From NCBI RefSeq assembly GCF_028502605.1, contig NC_079232.1, positions 1,426,001 through 1,490,000 on the forward strand: 64,000 nt of DNA. Direction: 5' to 3'. The translations under genes and the position numbers were made by a program. The DNA is from Trichoderma breve. Its lineage: Eukaryota; Ascomycota; Sordariomycetes; Hypocreales; Hypocreaceae. Below are positions 9,734 through 19,512 of this stretch, piece by piece. The notes beneath the pieces were generated by a model. It did no database searches and was not told the origin of the DNA. It saw only the letters and a program-made list of their open reading frames with translations. Position 1 is the first letter of the stretch. Every line of letters starts with the position of its first letter.

Positions 9734-12681
9734 TTAATCGAGCTTGATGCTCCAGTTCTCTCCAACACGAACACCAACGCGGTTGATAACCGCATAATAA
9801 GCTCCGTCGGCAGCGTGGTAGTCCACATTGGCAGACCAGGTGCGTCCTTCTGATTGGACTTGCACCTCCTGTCGATTCCACACATCAGGAGTGGCGCCGA
9901 CAATGATGATCTTTTGCACATGGACATCTCGCATAGCCTTGAGCCACTTGCCGGGCTTGATCTTCTTTGTGTCGCGCCCCTCAGCATCAGTCGAAGAGAG
10001 GACGTTGGGCGTCAGGGTGAACTTTCGGTAGATGTATTGTCCGTCCAGGTAATCGTAGCTGTCGCCATCATCAACGTACAGCTCTCCCTCGGCCTCGTTA
10101 TTCTTGGAGACGGAGATCACTAGAGTGTAGTCGTCGAAACGCATGAGAGCGCTTGAGCGACGGGGGATATCACGGCGTGTAATGACGTGACCTCCTCGGA
10201 TCAACATTGGAATGCGGTCAATCGGAGCGTCAAGAGTGACGTGCTTGCCCTGTTCCGTCTTCACCGTCTTGTACGTAAAGTAATCATAGTAAACCTCATC
10301 ATCGGGAATCCAGATGTCGGTTGAGTACTTGTCTTTCTCTGCAATCGGCTTGACGAGCAGACCAGTAGATCCCAGGAAGAATTGGTCGTCAATTGCCAGG
10401 CCTCCCTCTGAAGAAGGATGCGTCCAAAACATTGGGCGGAGAATAGGACTGCCATCGCGATTTGCGTAGAAGAAAGTAGTATACCATGAGGGAAGGAGTG
10501 AGTATCGGAGTCGCAACGCTGCGGTCGCAATGGCAGTGTATGGATCACCCAGCAGGTATGGCTCACGGCGACGAGTGTCGATGTGAGCGTGGGCTCGGAA
10601 GAATGGGTAGAACGCAGCCGTCTGGTACCAACGGGTAATCAATTCGCTTTCGGGATCTCCAAAGAAGCCAGCGACATCAGCACCAGAAAATGGAAATCCA
10701 GAGATGCCTTGGTTAATAAGCATGGTAATAGAGGTCTGGAGGTGGCCCCAGTCCGCCAGATTGTCACCCGTCCACATGGCGCCGAAGCGCTGGGAGCCAG
10801 AGAAGAAAGCTCGAGTAAGCACAAAGGGGCGTCGGAACTCGCCCTTCTTACGGCTCTTAAGAGCTTCAAAGGTAGAGTGGTGATAGGTCATTCCATTCAG
10901 ATTGTGGACATCTCGGTGCTCCCAGTCATCAAAGTGAAGGTTGTCCTTGGGCATAGTAGTCTCAGGGCCATGGAAGACTGAAGGCTCATTCATATCGTTC
11001 CATATGAAGGTGTTCTCCATCGTACCATTGAAGTTCTCGTACTTGTAGAGAGTTTTCCACCATTCGCGAGCCTTGGGGTTGAAGCAGTCAATCCAGTTTG
11101 ACAGACCGGGCCAGCAGTCGCCCTCATAGATTTTGCCGTCCTTGTCGTGAACAGCAAGATCCAAAGATTGGAGTTGCTCATTGATCGGATAGTTGTCAAC
11201 TCTCTTGATGTGGGGGTCGATAATAACCACAAGTTTTCTGCCATGGCTGTCCAGCTGCTTACCGATGCTAATGGGGTCAGTGAACGAATGAGGATCAAAA
11301 GTGAAGTATTTGATCTCATCAGTGTACTCAATATCCAGCCAGATGACATCGTAGGGGATCTGCCACTTGTCGAATCTGCGGTCCACGTCCTTGACGTCAT
11401 CTTCAGAAATATAGTTCCATCGGCACTGGTGGTATCCGAGAGCAAATTCTTGAGGCATAGCGGTAGTTCCGGTCAGCTCGCCATACTTCTTGGAGATGTC
11501 TTGAGGAGTCGGGCCCAAAAAGACAAAGACGTCAAAAATACCGGCCTCAGAGATCCAGTGAGTTTGAGTACTGCTTGGGGCTTCAGCATTCAGACTGAGA
11601 GGGTTGCTGCTGCCCTTGGTCTTGATGATATCAACCCAAGTATCAGCAGCATTGAGCCACAAGAGACCGACGGAGGAATCTTTTCGGTGAGCTTGCATGA
11701 AGGGAATTGATCCGTAGAGAGTCATGGGGCTATCGAGAATGTACTCAAAGACATCGGCATTATACATGCGATACGGCTCGTCGTAGTTGCCGTCGCCACC
11801 TCGGGTCTGCTTCAGAGAGAGAGGTCCAGTGTGTTCGGGAATACCGTAGACATGCTCGTATCCATGGAACGAAATGTCGAGGGCCACACTTTCAGGGCCG
11901 CGAGGCTTGGTATCTGTACTTCCACCAAAGGTTTCATCCCACCAAGTGCTTTCTTCTTCAGGGTTCTCTTCTCCCTCCGGCCTTTCGACCTTTGGTCTCC
12001 AGTGCTCAAAGTTGAATAGACCACGTTCGTTGAATTTGATGTGAGAAGCACCATCTCTCCGGAAATCGATTGCAAAAGGCGATAGCTTGATGACAGCCTC
12101 GAATTTGCCTTCAGGGCCGTACTGGACATTGATCTGAGAGTCATCCTGGTGGACAATTTCAGCCTTCAGATCGGGCTCCAGACCGCCAACAATGGACCAT
12201 TTGGCGGCCTCATTGTAGCGCTCTTTTCTTGCGACACTGCCGTGCCTCAGCTCAATATCCTTGTTCTGACGTCTCTCCTCGTCAATGGTGACACGGGCAA
12301 CGCCCGATTGGAGGAACGAGATTGTAACAGGCAGTCGGACCTTTTCGCCCGCGGCATTGATCGTTTTGAGGATGACAGCCTGGATCTGACCATCTTTCAG
12401 AGAAGGGGAGTCGAGGGCGACTTGATAAGGAGAGATCCACGTCGAGCTCTGGGAAGCCGCTTTATCCGCATAGTCACGGTTTCGTTTGCAGAACCCAGCC
12501 TGGGCGCACTTTTTGAAGTCGTGTTCCTTGACAGCCACTGGACGCCTCATCATCAGCAAAGGAAGTCTCTAAACAAAAATTGATCTTTCATCATACAAGC
12601 TGGCCCAATTAGGCATAATAATGCACTCAAAAGGCTGAGGAGTGCTGTCCACTTCCAGGACAGCCCCATCGTCGACCTCAT
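9734..12681 (-). CDS. Glucosidase II catalytic alpha subunit (GH31)
   Basis: Endoplasmic-reticulum exo-alpha-1,3-glucosidase that removes the two inner glucoses from N-glycans and so drives the calnexin/UGGT folding cycle. Exons 12681-12597 and 12537-9734, intron 12596-12538 (gtatga..ccag, 59 bp), 962 residues. The first exon encodes a signal peptide (TALLSLLSALLCLIGPA); splicing yields ..PALA-VKEHDFKKCAQAGFC, the usual mature start of the family. GH31 signatures: YHQCRWNYISEDDV, WLDIEYTDEIKYF, nucleophile Asp543 in WNDMNEPSVF, acid/base Asp620 in WTGDNLADW, and HAHIDTRRREPYL. The C-terminus (WSIKLD) lacks HDEL; in this family ER retention comes from the beta subunit, which is not in the window. 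A CCAAT box (12768-12764) lies 83 bp upstream. Confidence 0.96.
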
Positions 12682-13462
12682 GATGAGGGCGAGGTTGGGT
12701 AGGTAAACAAATCAAGGGCGTGGTACAAAAGGTGTCGTTCAAATGCAGGCAATCACAAGCCACATTGGTTCTCGGACAGATCAGTAATACACAGCCTCAT
12801 CCAGACAGTCAGCTGAGGCTATGCGGTGATGCTGGTGATAGAATCCCTTCCAGAGGTGTATCTGACACCGTTAGGATTGGGAAACGTGGAGTCGAGGTTA
12901 AGCTGTCCGTTTTGACCTCCTCGACAGCTCTCAATCGGGCATAGGCCTAAAATTAGACACGTTCCGCCCCCAGGCCCGACCGCCATTGTTGGAGGGGTCT
13001 GCCTCTTTAGATGCACTGTATTCAACAATGCGATATAAGAGACGTGTTAGATTCATATCATACCCTTTTATCCAGCAGAAGCCAAGCGCTGGATTGACAC
13101 TGTATTACACTCAGGATCTGAGAATGAGTGAGGCTTCTGCTTTCTTTGGTGGCTCTGCGACGAATTGTATTAGCCATCATTGTTGATTTCGCATTTGCGG
13201 CCTGCCTCGAATTTACGAACGACTTAGTAGTCCAGATCTTGCCTGCTTAACTGTACGTACTTACTTGAAATCTCTCACCCCACAGATCTGCCTTTTATGT
13301 CGTCAACCATCACAAGCCCCTATCTAATATGGTCCGTCTGAAAGTACCTCTCATATAGGTATATTGTCGAGAAGAATTCATTCCAAACCCATCGCACTGT
13401 ACAACTGCCAACTGTTCTCTTTTTTTGCTTTTTTTTACTCCCGAAACCACCAGCAAATCACC
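12682..13462. other. Divergent promoter region, glucosidase II / NDK
   Basis: No gene seen. It carries a CCAAT box on the minus strand at 12768-12764 and, at the right end, a T-rich tract with CCACCAGCAAATCACC before an ATG, a good fungal start context for the long NDK form. Confidence 0.5.
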
Positions 13463-13738
13463 ATGCCTGAACCCCACCACGAGGACCCCGCTTCAGGCCC
13501 AAAGTCCACTCAGGAGATCCCGCAGCCAAGGGAACAACAGCGACACAACCCGCTACTGAGGTGGACAACGGTAACCCTCCCCCCACCAATTTTCTTCGTC
13601 CCGCTACTACTTCTCGCCGCCTTTTATCTTCTCTTTTCTTCCTCTCCTCCTCAAGTCCAACAGTCTTGTTCACTTCAGCACATCCCGCCAGTCCAACCAG
13701 TATCCTATACCCCTCCTTCCACTCCAAAAACAGTCGCC
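13463..13738 (+). other. In-frame N-terminal extension of NDK with candidate membrane anchor
   Basis: This is an open 92-codon stretch joined in frame to the NDK start. It encodes a hydrophilic Pro/Glu/His-rich head (from MPEPHHEDPASGPKS), a hydrophobic segment (PPIFFVPLLLLAAFYLLF), then a Ser/Pro-rich spacer. GT at 13571 and AG at 13663 would remove exactly 93 nt (31 codons) that hold the whole hydrophobic segment without breaking the frame. It may instead be an untranslated CT-rich leader with a 5'UTR intron. No good branch site is visible. Confidence 0.4.
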
Positions 13739-14566
13739 ATGGCTTCCACCGAGCAGACGTGAGAATCACCCCGCCGTCTACCCCTCCATCGACAAAAGTT
13801 GTGCGGGAATCTAACCCACTCGATAGCTTCATTGCCATCAAGCCTGATGGTGTCCAGGTAAGCTGCACTCAATACTGGCTCCTCTCGTTGTCAAGGTCTT
13901 CTGTTCTAACCTTTTACTACAGCGTGGCCTGATCGGCCCCATCATCAGCCGCTTCGAGAGCCGTGGGTAAGAAATTTCGATCGAACCCCTCCATGCGATC
14001 GACAGAAATTGACAAGATGATAGCTTCAAGCTTGTTGCCATCAAGCTCACCCAGCCCGGAAAGGAGCACCTTGAGGCCCACTGTTCGTCCTCCCAGCCAA
14101 AGACCACTCGGGAGCACTGTTATTGACTGACTGTCATCTAGACGCCGACCTCAAGGGCAAGGGTTTCTTCGATGGCCTCATCAGCTGTAAGGATCCAGTC
14201 AATGCCGAATAAAGCAGGCTCAAAACTAACTAATTTTCCTCAACAGACATGAACTCTGGCCCCATCTGCGCCATGGTCTGGGAGGGCCGTGATGCTGTCA
14301 AGACCGGCCGCAGTATGTTGTCTCGATTTCTTACCCTGTGACATTTCCGCTAATCCATTCACGCAGCCATCCTCGGTGCCACCAACCCTCTTGCCTCCGC
14401 CCCTGGCACCATCCGTGGCGACTACGCCATCGATGTCGGCCGCAACGTCTGCCACGGCTCCGACTCCGTCGAGAACGCCAAGAAGGAGATTGCCCTCTGG
14501 TTCAAGGACGGCGAGGCCGTTTCCTACAAGGCTTCCCAGTTCGACTGGATCTACGAGAAGGAGTAA
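13739..14566 (+). CDS. Nucleoside diphosphate kinase
   Basis: Transfers the gamma phosphate from ATP to NDPs through a phosphohistidine, balancing nucleotide pools. Seven exons: 13739-13758, 13827-13857, 13923-13966, 14024-14082, 14142-14186, 14247-14312, 14367-14566; all junctions are GT..AG and in frame, giving 154 residues, the standard length. Motifs: [18 protein letters not shown] at the start, [42 protein letters not shown], and the catalytic histidine in [12 protein letters not shown], ending in FDWIYEKE. The chosen start (MASTEQT, context CGCCATGGC) matches the cytosolic enzyme. The reading frame stays open upstream to an ATG at 13463 (context CACCATGCC), adding 92 residues with a hydrophobic segment; see findings. 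It is convergent with the DUF1279 gene. Confidence 0.95.
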
Positions 14567-14699
14567 ACTGTCTTTTATGACAATATGACAGAGCTCTGAA
14601 GCAGCTGTAAGGCTTTACAGTCACTGTACCGTTGAATAGGTTGCAACAGGGTTAAAAAATAAAAAAAGAAATTGCTGAACTTTGTTTCTTCGCGTTCGT

Positions 14700-15326
14700 T
14701 TAGGGCCTTCGTGCCAGTGAGGACTTGATTCTAACGAGTATGTTTGCGAACCATGGCGTAGCCCAAACGCTGCCGATGATTCGGACAGGCAGGAGGGCCT
14801 TCGTTATTGCGTAGGCTAAGGCAACCTCGACAAGGATCTTGTACTTTTGCTCTCCCTTTTCCCATCGCTGTATAGCGTCCTCCACGTGTGCGTCTTGGCT
14901 CGTGGTCCCAGGCGTAAGCTGTGGAGATGTGCTGCTGTCCTCCTGCCCAAAGCCAAACCAGCCTTTTCGCTTAAAATACTTTTCAAACCTGTATACCCCT
15001 CCTTGCACGTACTCGCCAAAGTGCTCAGTCATGTACGAGATGGGCACGTAAGTGGTGTAGTGAAACAGGGCGAATAGCCCAAACAGAGGCACAATCGCCG
15101 TCAACTCGTGTAGAATCATGAACGAAACGACATGCGAAACAGGGGCATTGCGGAGGCCGTTTGTGTATTTTTGGAGGCGCTTTGGGAGCCTGGACGTCAG
15201 GCGATCCAGACGCGATATGCCGCTCGCTTCGGTGGACTGGGGCCGGATGGAGGAGCGCAGGTGGAGCGCAGGAGGGCGTGACCGGAATGGCGAACGCCAA
15301 TTGAAGGGGATGCGAGCGCGAGACAT
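14700..15326 (-). CDS. DUF1279 (FAM210/Nat2-type) mitochondrial protein
   Basis: Intronless gene of 208 residues. The N-terminus is Arg/Ser-rich without acidic residues for about 33 residues (MSRARIPFNWRSPFRSRPP), a likely mitochondrial presequence. A DUF1279 domain follows at about residues 64-185, with one hydrophobic helix near HVVSFMILHELTAIVPLFGLF, the family's conserved position, and a second near ALLPVRIIGSVWATPWF. The family comprises animal FAM210A/B and yeast Nat2; animal members act in mitochondrial translation or inner-membrane functions, while the fungal role is unclear. The stop lies 134 bp from the convergent NDK stop. Confidence 0.85.
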   Translation of the reverse strand: MSRARIPFNWRSPFRSRPPALHLRSSIRPQSTEASGISRLDRLTSRLPKRLQKYTNGLRNAPVSHVVSFMILHELTAIVPLFGLFALFHYTTYVPISYMTEHFGEYVQGGVYRFEKYFKRKGWFGFGQEDSSTSPQLTPGTTSQDAHVEDAIQRWEKGEQKYKILVEVALAYAITKALLPVRIIGSVWATPWFANILVRIKSSLARRP

Positions 15327-15885
15327 GACAGACAGAGGCGGGTTTTGTGACAGAAGCAGGTTGTTGGAGGGAAGTTTTGGGCTGTGATAAGCCGAAGCTC
15401 AAATCGTGAGCTACCTTGTGGGAATGCATCGCTATAGTGGGGCTCGAAGTGCGTCGAAGTGCCTAAAAGCCCCAGCGTTTTGTGACTGAATCATATCGCC
15501 CATGGCTGTATTCCGTAAATATCTATGCAATTTGACAAAAGATAAAATGCTCTTTTTAACCCACAACGTGAATCTCAAACGTTAAATGCCTTCATAATGC
15601 CTGTAAAACAAAACGCCTTAGCTCTCCAAGTTGAAGTGTCCGTCCAGCAGTGTCAACTGATTCCCTGGCCTAGCCCACCGGCCAGTGCCAGTGCATGATG
15701 CCCCTATCCCTGTATAACAAAAAACGCCCAAGCCAAGATATCTGTTATAATCCGTGTATAAATCGTAGTTCTCATAATGCCGTAGTAGCTTATCGACATT
15801 TTCTCTGCATTTTTGAATGATTAATATCTTTCATCCAAATTGCGGCATGTTATGAACGACTTACCATTGAGGCATGCTTCAGGCA
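15327..15885. other. Intergenic, nothing supported
   Basis: AT-rich in its second half; no gene, repeat or RNA recognised. Confidence 0.5.
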
Positions 15886-16056
15886 TCAGTCAAGCAGCGG
15901 GACATTGTCGTTGAACAGTTCTTGGTTTTGAGCCAAACCTGGCTCTCCCACAATCTTCTTATATGGAGTGCCCCTGTTGCTGATTTTGTTGTACAAGCTG
16001 CTTCTTCCACCAGCAGCTTTGATCCATTGGTAGCAAGCAACAAGTCTTTGCGCCAT
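15886..16056 (-). CDS. Small protein, 56 residues, unknown
   Basis: A short ORF (MAQRLVACYQWIKAAGGRSS at its start, NDNVPLLD at its end) that I do not recognise. It has no signal peptide or membrane segment, is basic in the middle, and has GTPYKKIVGEPG as a compact motif. The case for a real gene rests on context: an A/C-rich leader without G-runs ending in CAAACAGTC before ATGG, a TATATAAG box 160 bp upstream, and two CCCCT elements beyond it. The same frame is open further upstream to an ATG at 16194, but the region between resembles a leader, so the inner ATG is preferred. Moderate confidence. Confidence 0.5.
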   Translation of the reverse strand: MAQRLVACYQWIKAAGGRSSLYNKISNRGTPYKKIVGEPGLAQNQELFNDNVPLLD

Positions 16057-16215
16057 GACTGTTTGTGTATGTGGTGGTGATGATATTTTGGATTCGGCAA
16101 AAGGTGAGGAATTTTGCAGGGATGATGGGTTGGGTTGTTTTCTTTGAATATCTGCCTGTCGATGATGTCTACTGTAGGTATGATGAAATATCAAGGCACT
16201 TTACAGACAGGACAG

Positions 16216-16223
16216 CTTATATA
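16216..16223 (-). promoter_or_regulatory. TATA box of the 56-residue gene
   Basis: TATATAAG on the minus strand, 160 bp upstream of the ATG at 16056, implying a leader of about 130 nt. Confidence 0.5.
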
Positions 16224-16277
16224 GATGCCTCTCGATCAAATCACGTAAGGACTATGTCGACGCATAAAAAAAGGGTA

Positions 16278-16302
16278 CCCCTCGGTTTCCTGCACAGCCC
16301 CT
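16278..16302 (-). promoter_or_regulatory. Two stress-response-type CCCCT/AGGGG elements
   Basis: AGGGG (minus strand) at 16282-16278 and 16302-16298, 55-80 bp upstream of the TATA box. AGGGG/CCCCT is the core bound by Msn2/4 and Seb1-type zinc-finger factors. The sites are short, so function is inference. Confidence 0.35.
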
Positions 16303-17939
16303 GAACAGTTTGGTTGGGCTCTGGAGTTTGCCCCAATGTTTGCCCAGGCCATCATACAGGGAGAGCTTCACTTTGGTTCGCCATCCGAATCTGAAACGAG
16401 AAACAAGCCGGGGCTCCTGGCGCTTCTGGACTGATTCGCCCCAAAGTGCCGGACCCCTGACGGAGGCTTTTGGCCAATCAATGCTGCTGACGGTGCAGAC
16501 CGGGGCAAAATCCGTTCGATAATCATGAGCACACCTCGAGATAATGAAACGCTATCGCGCAACCGCTCTCAGCTAAGCCTCCTTGCAGACCGTACAAATA
16601 GACAGCGAAGCCTTTGTCGACATTGCGGTGAAGAGTCGGTAAGACACACTGTTCGTATTTTTGCTGCAGCGGGTAAGATCTTGGCATGTTACCCAAGGTC
16701 GCAAACTTCACAGCGCCAAAGGGACATCGCGGCTAGTGACAGGCGCGCGGCATCGAAACAGCTGATTATGGCAGCCACAGAGCCATAAAAATAGAGACGA
16801 GACGATGTTTGTGTTTCGTACTCGTACTCGGCCGGCTCGCTTTTGTGTTGCCTCATGTTATGGGGCTGAAACTTTTTGTCCAAACATTTTCCTTCCAGGA
16901 GGCCGCCCTCAATTTTTCATGCGTCTATCTATAGCTACACTGCATCCGCCTGTCATAACGCTTTCCGTTAAAGCTCCCAGACACATGCGGATCTAAGATG
17001 GCAGTTCATAGGCCTGGACGTTTGAGTTGAGAGGATTTTCATTATAATCATCAGACTGCCCATTGTGCCTACACCATTTCGGTTTTTGATGATGAAGCTG
17101 ATTGCACAAGTTGACTATCAGATGAATCGAGGCCAGCTAAGTCCCACGATATTTTTTTGCTGTAAACTTAGAACACCTCCGCGATACACGTTCTTAATGT
17201 GCATTACATGTCCATGTCGTTTAGAAGTGTGCCGTTAAAATCTACCACCGCGTTTAGATACTGCAAGTGCCTATTTCGTTGCAAACATAGAGTGATGGCG
17301 TTTTCCATCAATGCCCCTCGGTCTCTTTTGCTCATGCACCACTTCACCAGACCCAGGTTCACAGCCACAAAGTGACAATGATATCATGATTGAAACCATT
17401 GGGAGACAATTACCTGGTGCAGCCGCTACACGTCCAAGCTGCTTCCTTTGTAATGTTGAGATTCCAGCATGGGCGGTGAGCTTGCCTCAAGTTGGTTGCC
17501 GCCTTCCTCGTGAAGCAATATCTTTGACCGCCTCCAGCACACGAAATTCTAGGTTTGGAAAGCATCAAGATGCCTCTGCCTGCTCAAAACCGCGCCGGCA
17601 CGTCCACATCCGATGTCACCTGCACACTTTGTCGCCTCGAGACACTCTTTCTTCCCTCACCCAGCACATCTCTTACCTCAATAACCGGTGATGCTTCCTC
17701 AACACAATCCCAACATGACGAATTATGGCGGTGAGACAGATTGCAGTTGAGCAATACCTACAATATCTCCAATTCAACACTTCTCACTTCTTCCAAACTT
17801 CTACTTTCTTTTCCAACCCTCCACTCATTTCTCTGACATATCCAGCAAAGCTTCAACAGTTCCAGCCACTTCAGCTTGATCCTCTTCAATTGTTCTTTAT
17901 TCTCACTGCTATTGACTTGTCCTGACAATCTGCTTGATA
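16303..17939. other. Intergenic, leader of secreted-protein gene at right end
   Basis: No gene supported. The last 170 bp are C/T-rich (TTCCAAACTTCTACTTTC and similar) and read as the transcription start and leader of the downstream gene. A 126-codon frame at 17311-17691 has no domain or start support. Confidence 0.55.
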
Positions 17940-19130
17940 ATGGCCATCTTCAAGCTCGCTGCCGGCCTTGTCGGTACCATCGGCCTCTTCAAAGCTGTTC
18001 AGGCCCAGCAATTCCGCAATGAGGATCTCATCCTCTGTGATTGTGGCATTGGAGACAACCCCAACGAGCCGGGATGGTCCACTTCTCGCCAGATGAACTG
18101 GTACCAGGACATCAACTGGCCCAGTTCCGCGTACAAGTATCCTGATGCTCCCGACATGGCTGTCGAAATTCCCTTCAAAGAGGGTTGGTATCCATGGGTT
18201 CCCGCAGGTGCAACTGCCACAATGCCTAATGGTGATGTCTGGACGGCGTATATTGAAGATGGCACTCCAGACGGCTTCAAAGCTGGAAGTGCCGTCACCA
18301 CCAAAGAGAGTGGTCAAATTCTCAACTGCTGGGCTTACCGTGGCCGTCCCGTCAGTGCTGCTCTCAACAAAACCGTCAACCACGATGCCATCTGCTGGAG
18401 TGCCTTTGTTTGCAATCGCGACAACCATCCGCCGCCTCGCCCTGCGGATATGGGTTCCCAGACTTCGACGCTGACCACGTCTTCTGCAGCGCCTTCTACC
18501 ACTTTCTTCTCCCAAGCACCACCCCATACACCTGTGCCTACTCCGAGCAATGGTGGCCAGCCCGTGCCAACTTCCACTCCTCACACTGGCCAACTTGCTA
18601 TCTATTCCACTCTCAGTCCTCGGTTCATTAATTGGCAAAACACTTGGGGAGCTTTCATCAACAATTTTGTCTGGGATCAAACCACCGGCAACTGTGTTGG
18701 TGGTCCCATTAAAGGGCAAGGCTACACCATCAACGTTGAGTGTGCGGGTGTGAAGGTCGACGATGACACTCACATGACACTCCTTCTCATCAAGGCCCTC
18801 CGTGACGTTGGCCTCAAGAGTTTGTGGTTCAACCAGAATCCTGTCATCCCTGGTATCAACGGAACCAATGTTACCGCGCCCAGCTGGGTCGTCATGCCAG
18901 AAGCTTTCACCATCAGAGCCACAGACTTGTCCACCCGCAAAGTCGTCGGTTACCTGTCATACGACACCAAGTATGATGGCTTCCTCAGTGGCCCATGCTC
19001 GGCATGCGAAACCTCCCGCTTCAACTCGGACTTCTTCAACCCCATTATTTCTGCCGTCCAGGGCAGCTATCCGGTGTACAACAACTTTACCATCGAGGCT
19101 CAGTGCAGCCCTTGGATGGCCTGCGCCTAA
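17940..19130 (+). CDS. Secreted protein of unknown function, two modules with Ser/Thr/Pro linker
   Basis: Intronless, 396 residues, not recognised. A signal peptide covers residues 1-22 (MAIFKLAAGLVGTIGLFKAV, cleavage after QA). The N-terminal module (about 23-165) contains five cysteines, including CDCGIG and NCWAYRGRPV, and many aromatic residues. A linker (about 168-215) is rich in Ser, Thr and Pro and likely O-glycosylated. The C-terminal module (about 216-396) has cysteines in NCVGG, VECAG, GPCSAC and QCSPWMACA. At least four N-x-S/T sequons are visible. The layout is that of an extracellular or wall-associated protein, possibly carbohydrate-active or an effector; no catalytic motif was recognised. 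The ATG at 17940 follows the CT-rich leader directly. Confidence 0.85.
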   Translation: MAIFKLAAGLVGTIGLFKAVQAQQFRNEDLILCDCGIGDNPNEPGWSTSRQMNWYQDINWPSSAYKYPDAPDMAVEIPFKEGWYPWVPAGATATMPNGDVWTAYIEDGTPDGFKAGSAVTTKESGQILNCWAYRGRPVSAALNKTVNHDAICWSAFVCNRDNHPPPRPADMGSQTSTLTTSSAAPSTTFFSQAPPHTPVPTPSNGGQPVPTSTPHTGQLAIYSTLSPRFINWQNTWGAFINNFVWDQTTGNCVGGPIKGQGYTINVECAGVKVDDDTHMTLLLIKALRDVGLKSLWFNQNPVIPGINGTNVTAPSWVVMPEAFTIRATDLSTRKVVGYLSYDTKYDGFLSGPCSACETSRFNSDFFNPIISAVQGSYPVYNNFTIEAQCSPWMACA

Positions 19131-19512
19131 CCAGCAGTTACCGCTTGTTGTGGTCTTTTGGTAGTTTTCAACATCTCTTATGTGTCAACAAGGCACTATG
19201 GCTTAACCTGTTGTCATTATCTATCGAAATGGTTGAGGAGGACGAAGGGTTATCTTTACACTAGTTGCTCAATACTATAGATGTATGTATGTTGCCCTAA
19301 TACAAACTCATTTTGTTCGTCGACTCTGTTCATCAACTCCGTTCATCTAAGCATCCGCCTATTTGGCCGCAATGTAATTGTAAGCAAGTGTTTACCACTT
19401 GTCTGTATGTTTCATTCTAGACATACATGGATTTATGTATGTATTTATGTATGCCCCATTTGCTCTATTTATATGAGATATGCGGCGTTGATCGTTTCTG
19501 TTCCCCTTTTCT
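19131..19512. other. Convergent 3' region with TATG-rich repeats
   Basis: Shared 3' flank of two convergent genes. Degenerate repeats of TGTATG/TTATGTATG occur at about 19280-19292 and 19433-19453. TGTA-type motifs are common in fungal 3'UTRs. Confidence 0.5.

Noticed and set aside
17311..17691. 126-codon frame on the plus strand
   Set aside because: Composition not protein-like and no recognisable motif; lies in the promoter of the secreted protein.
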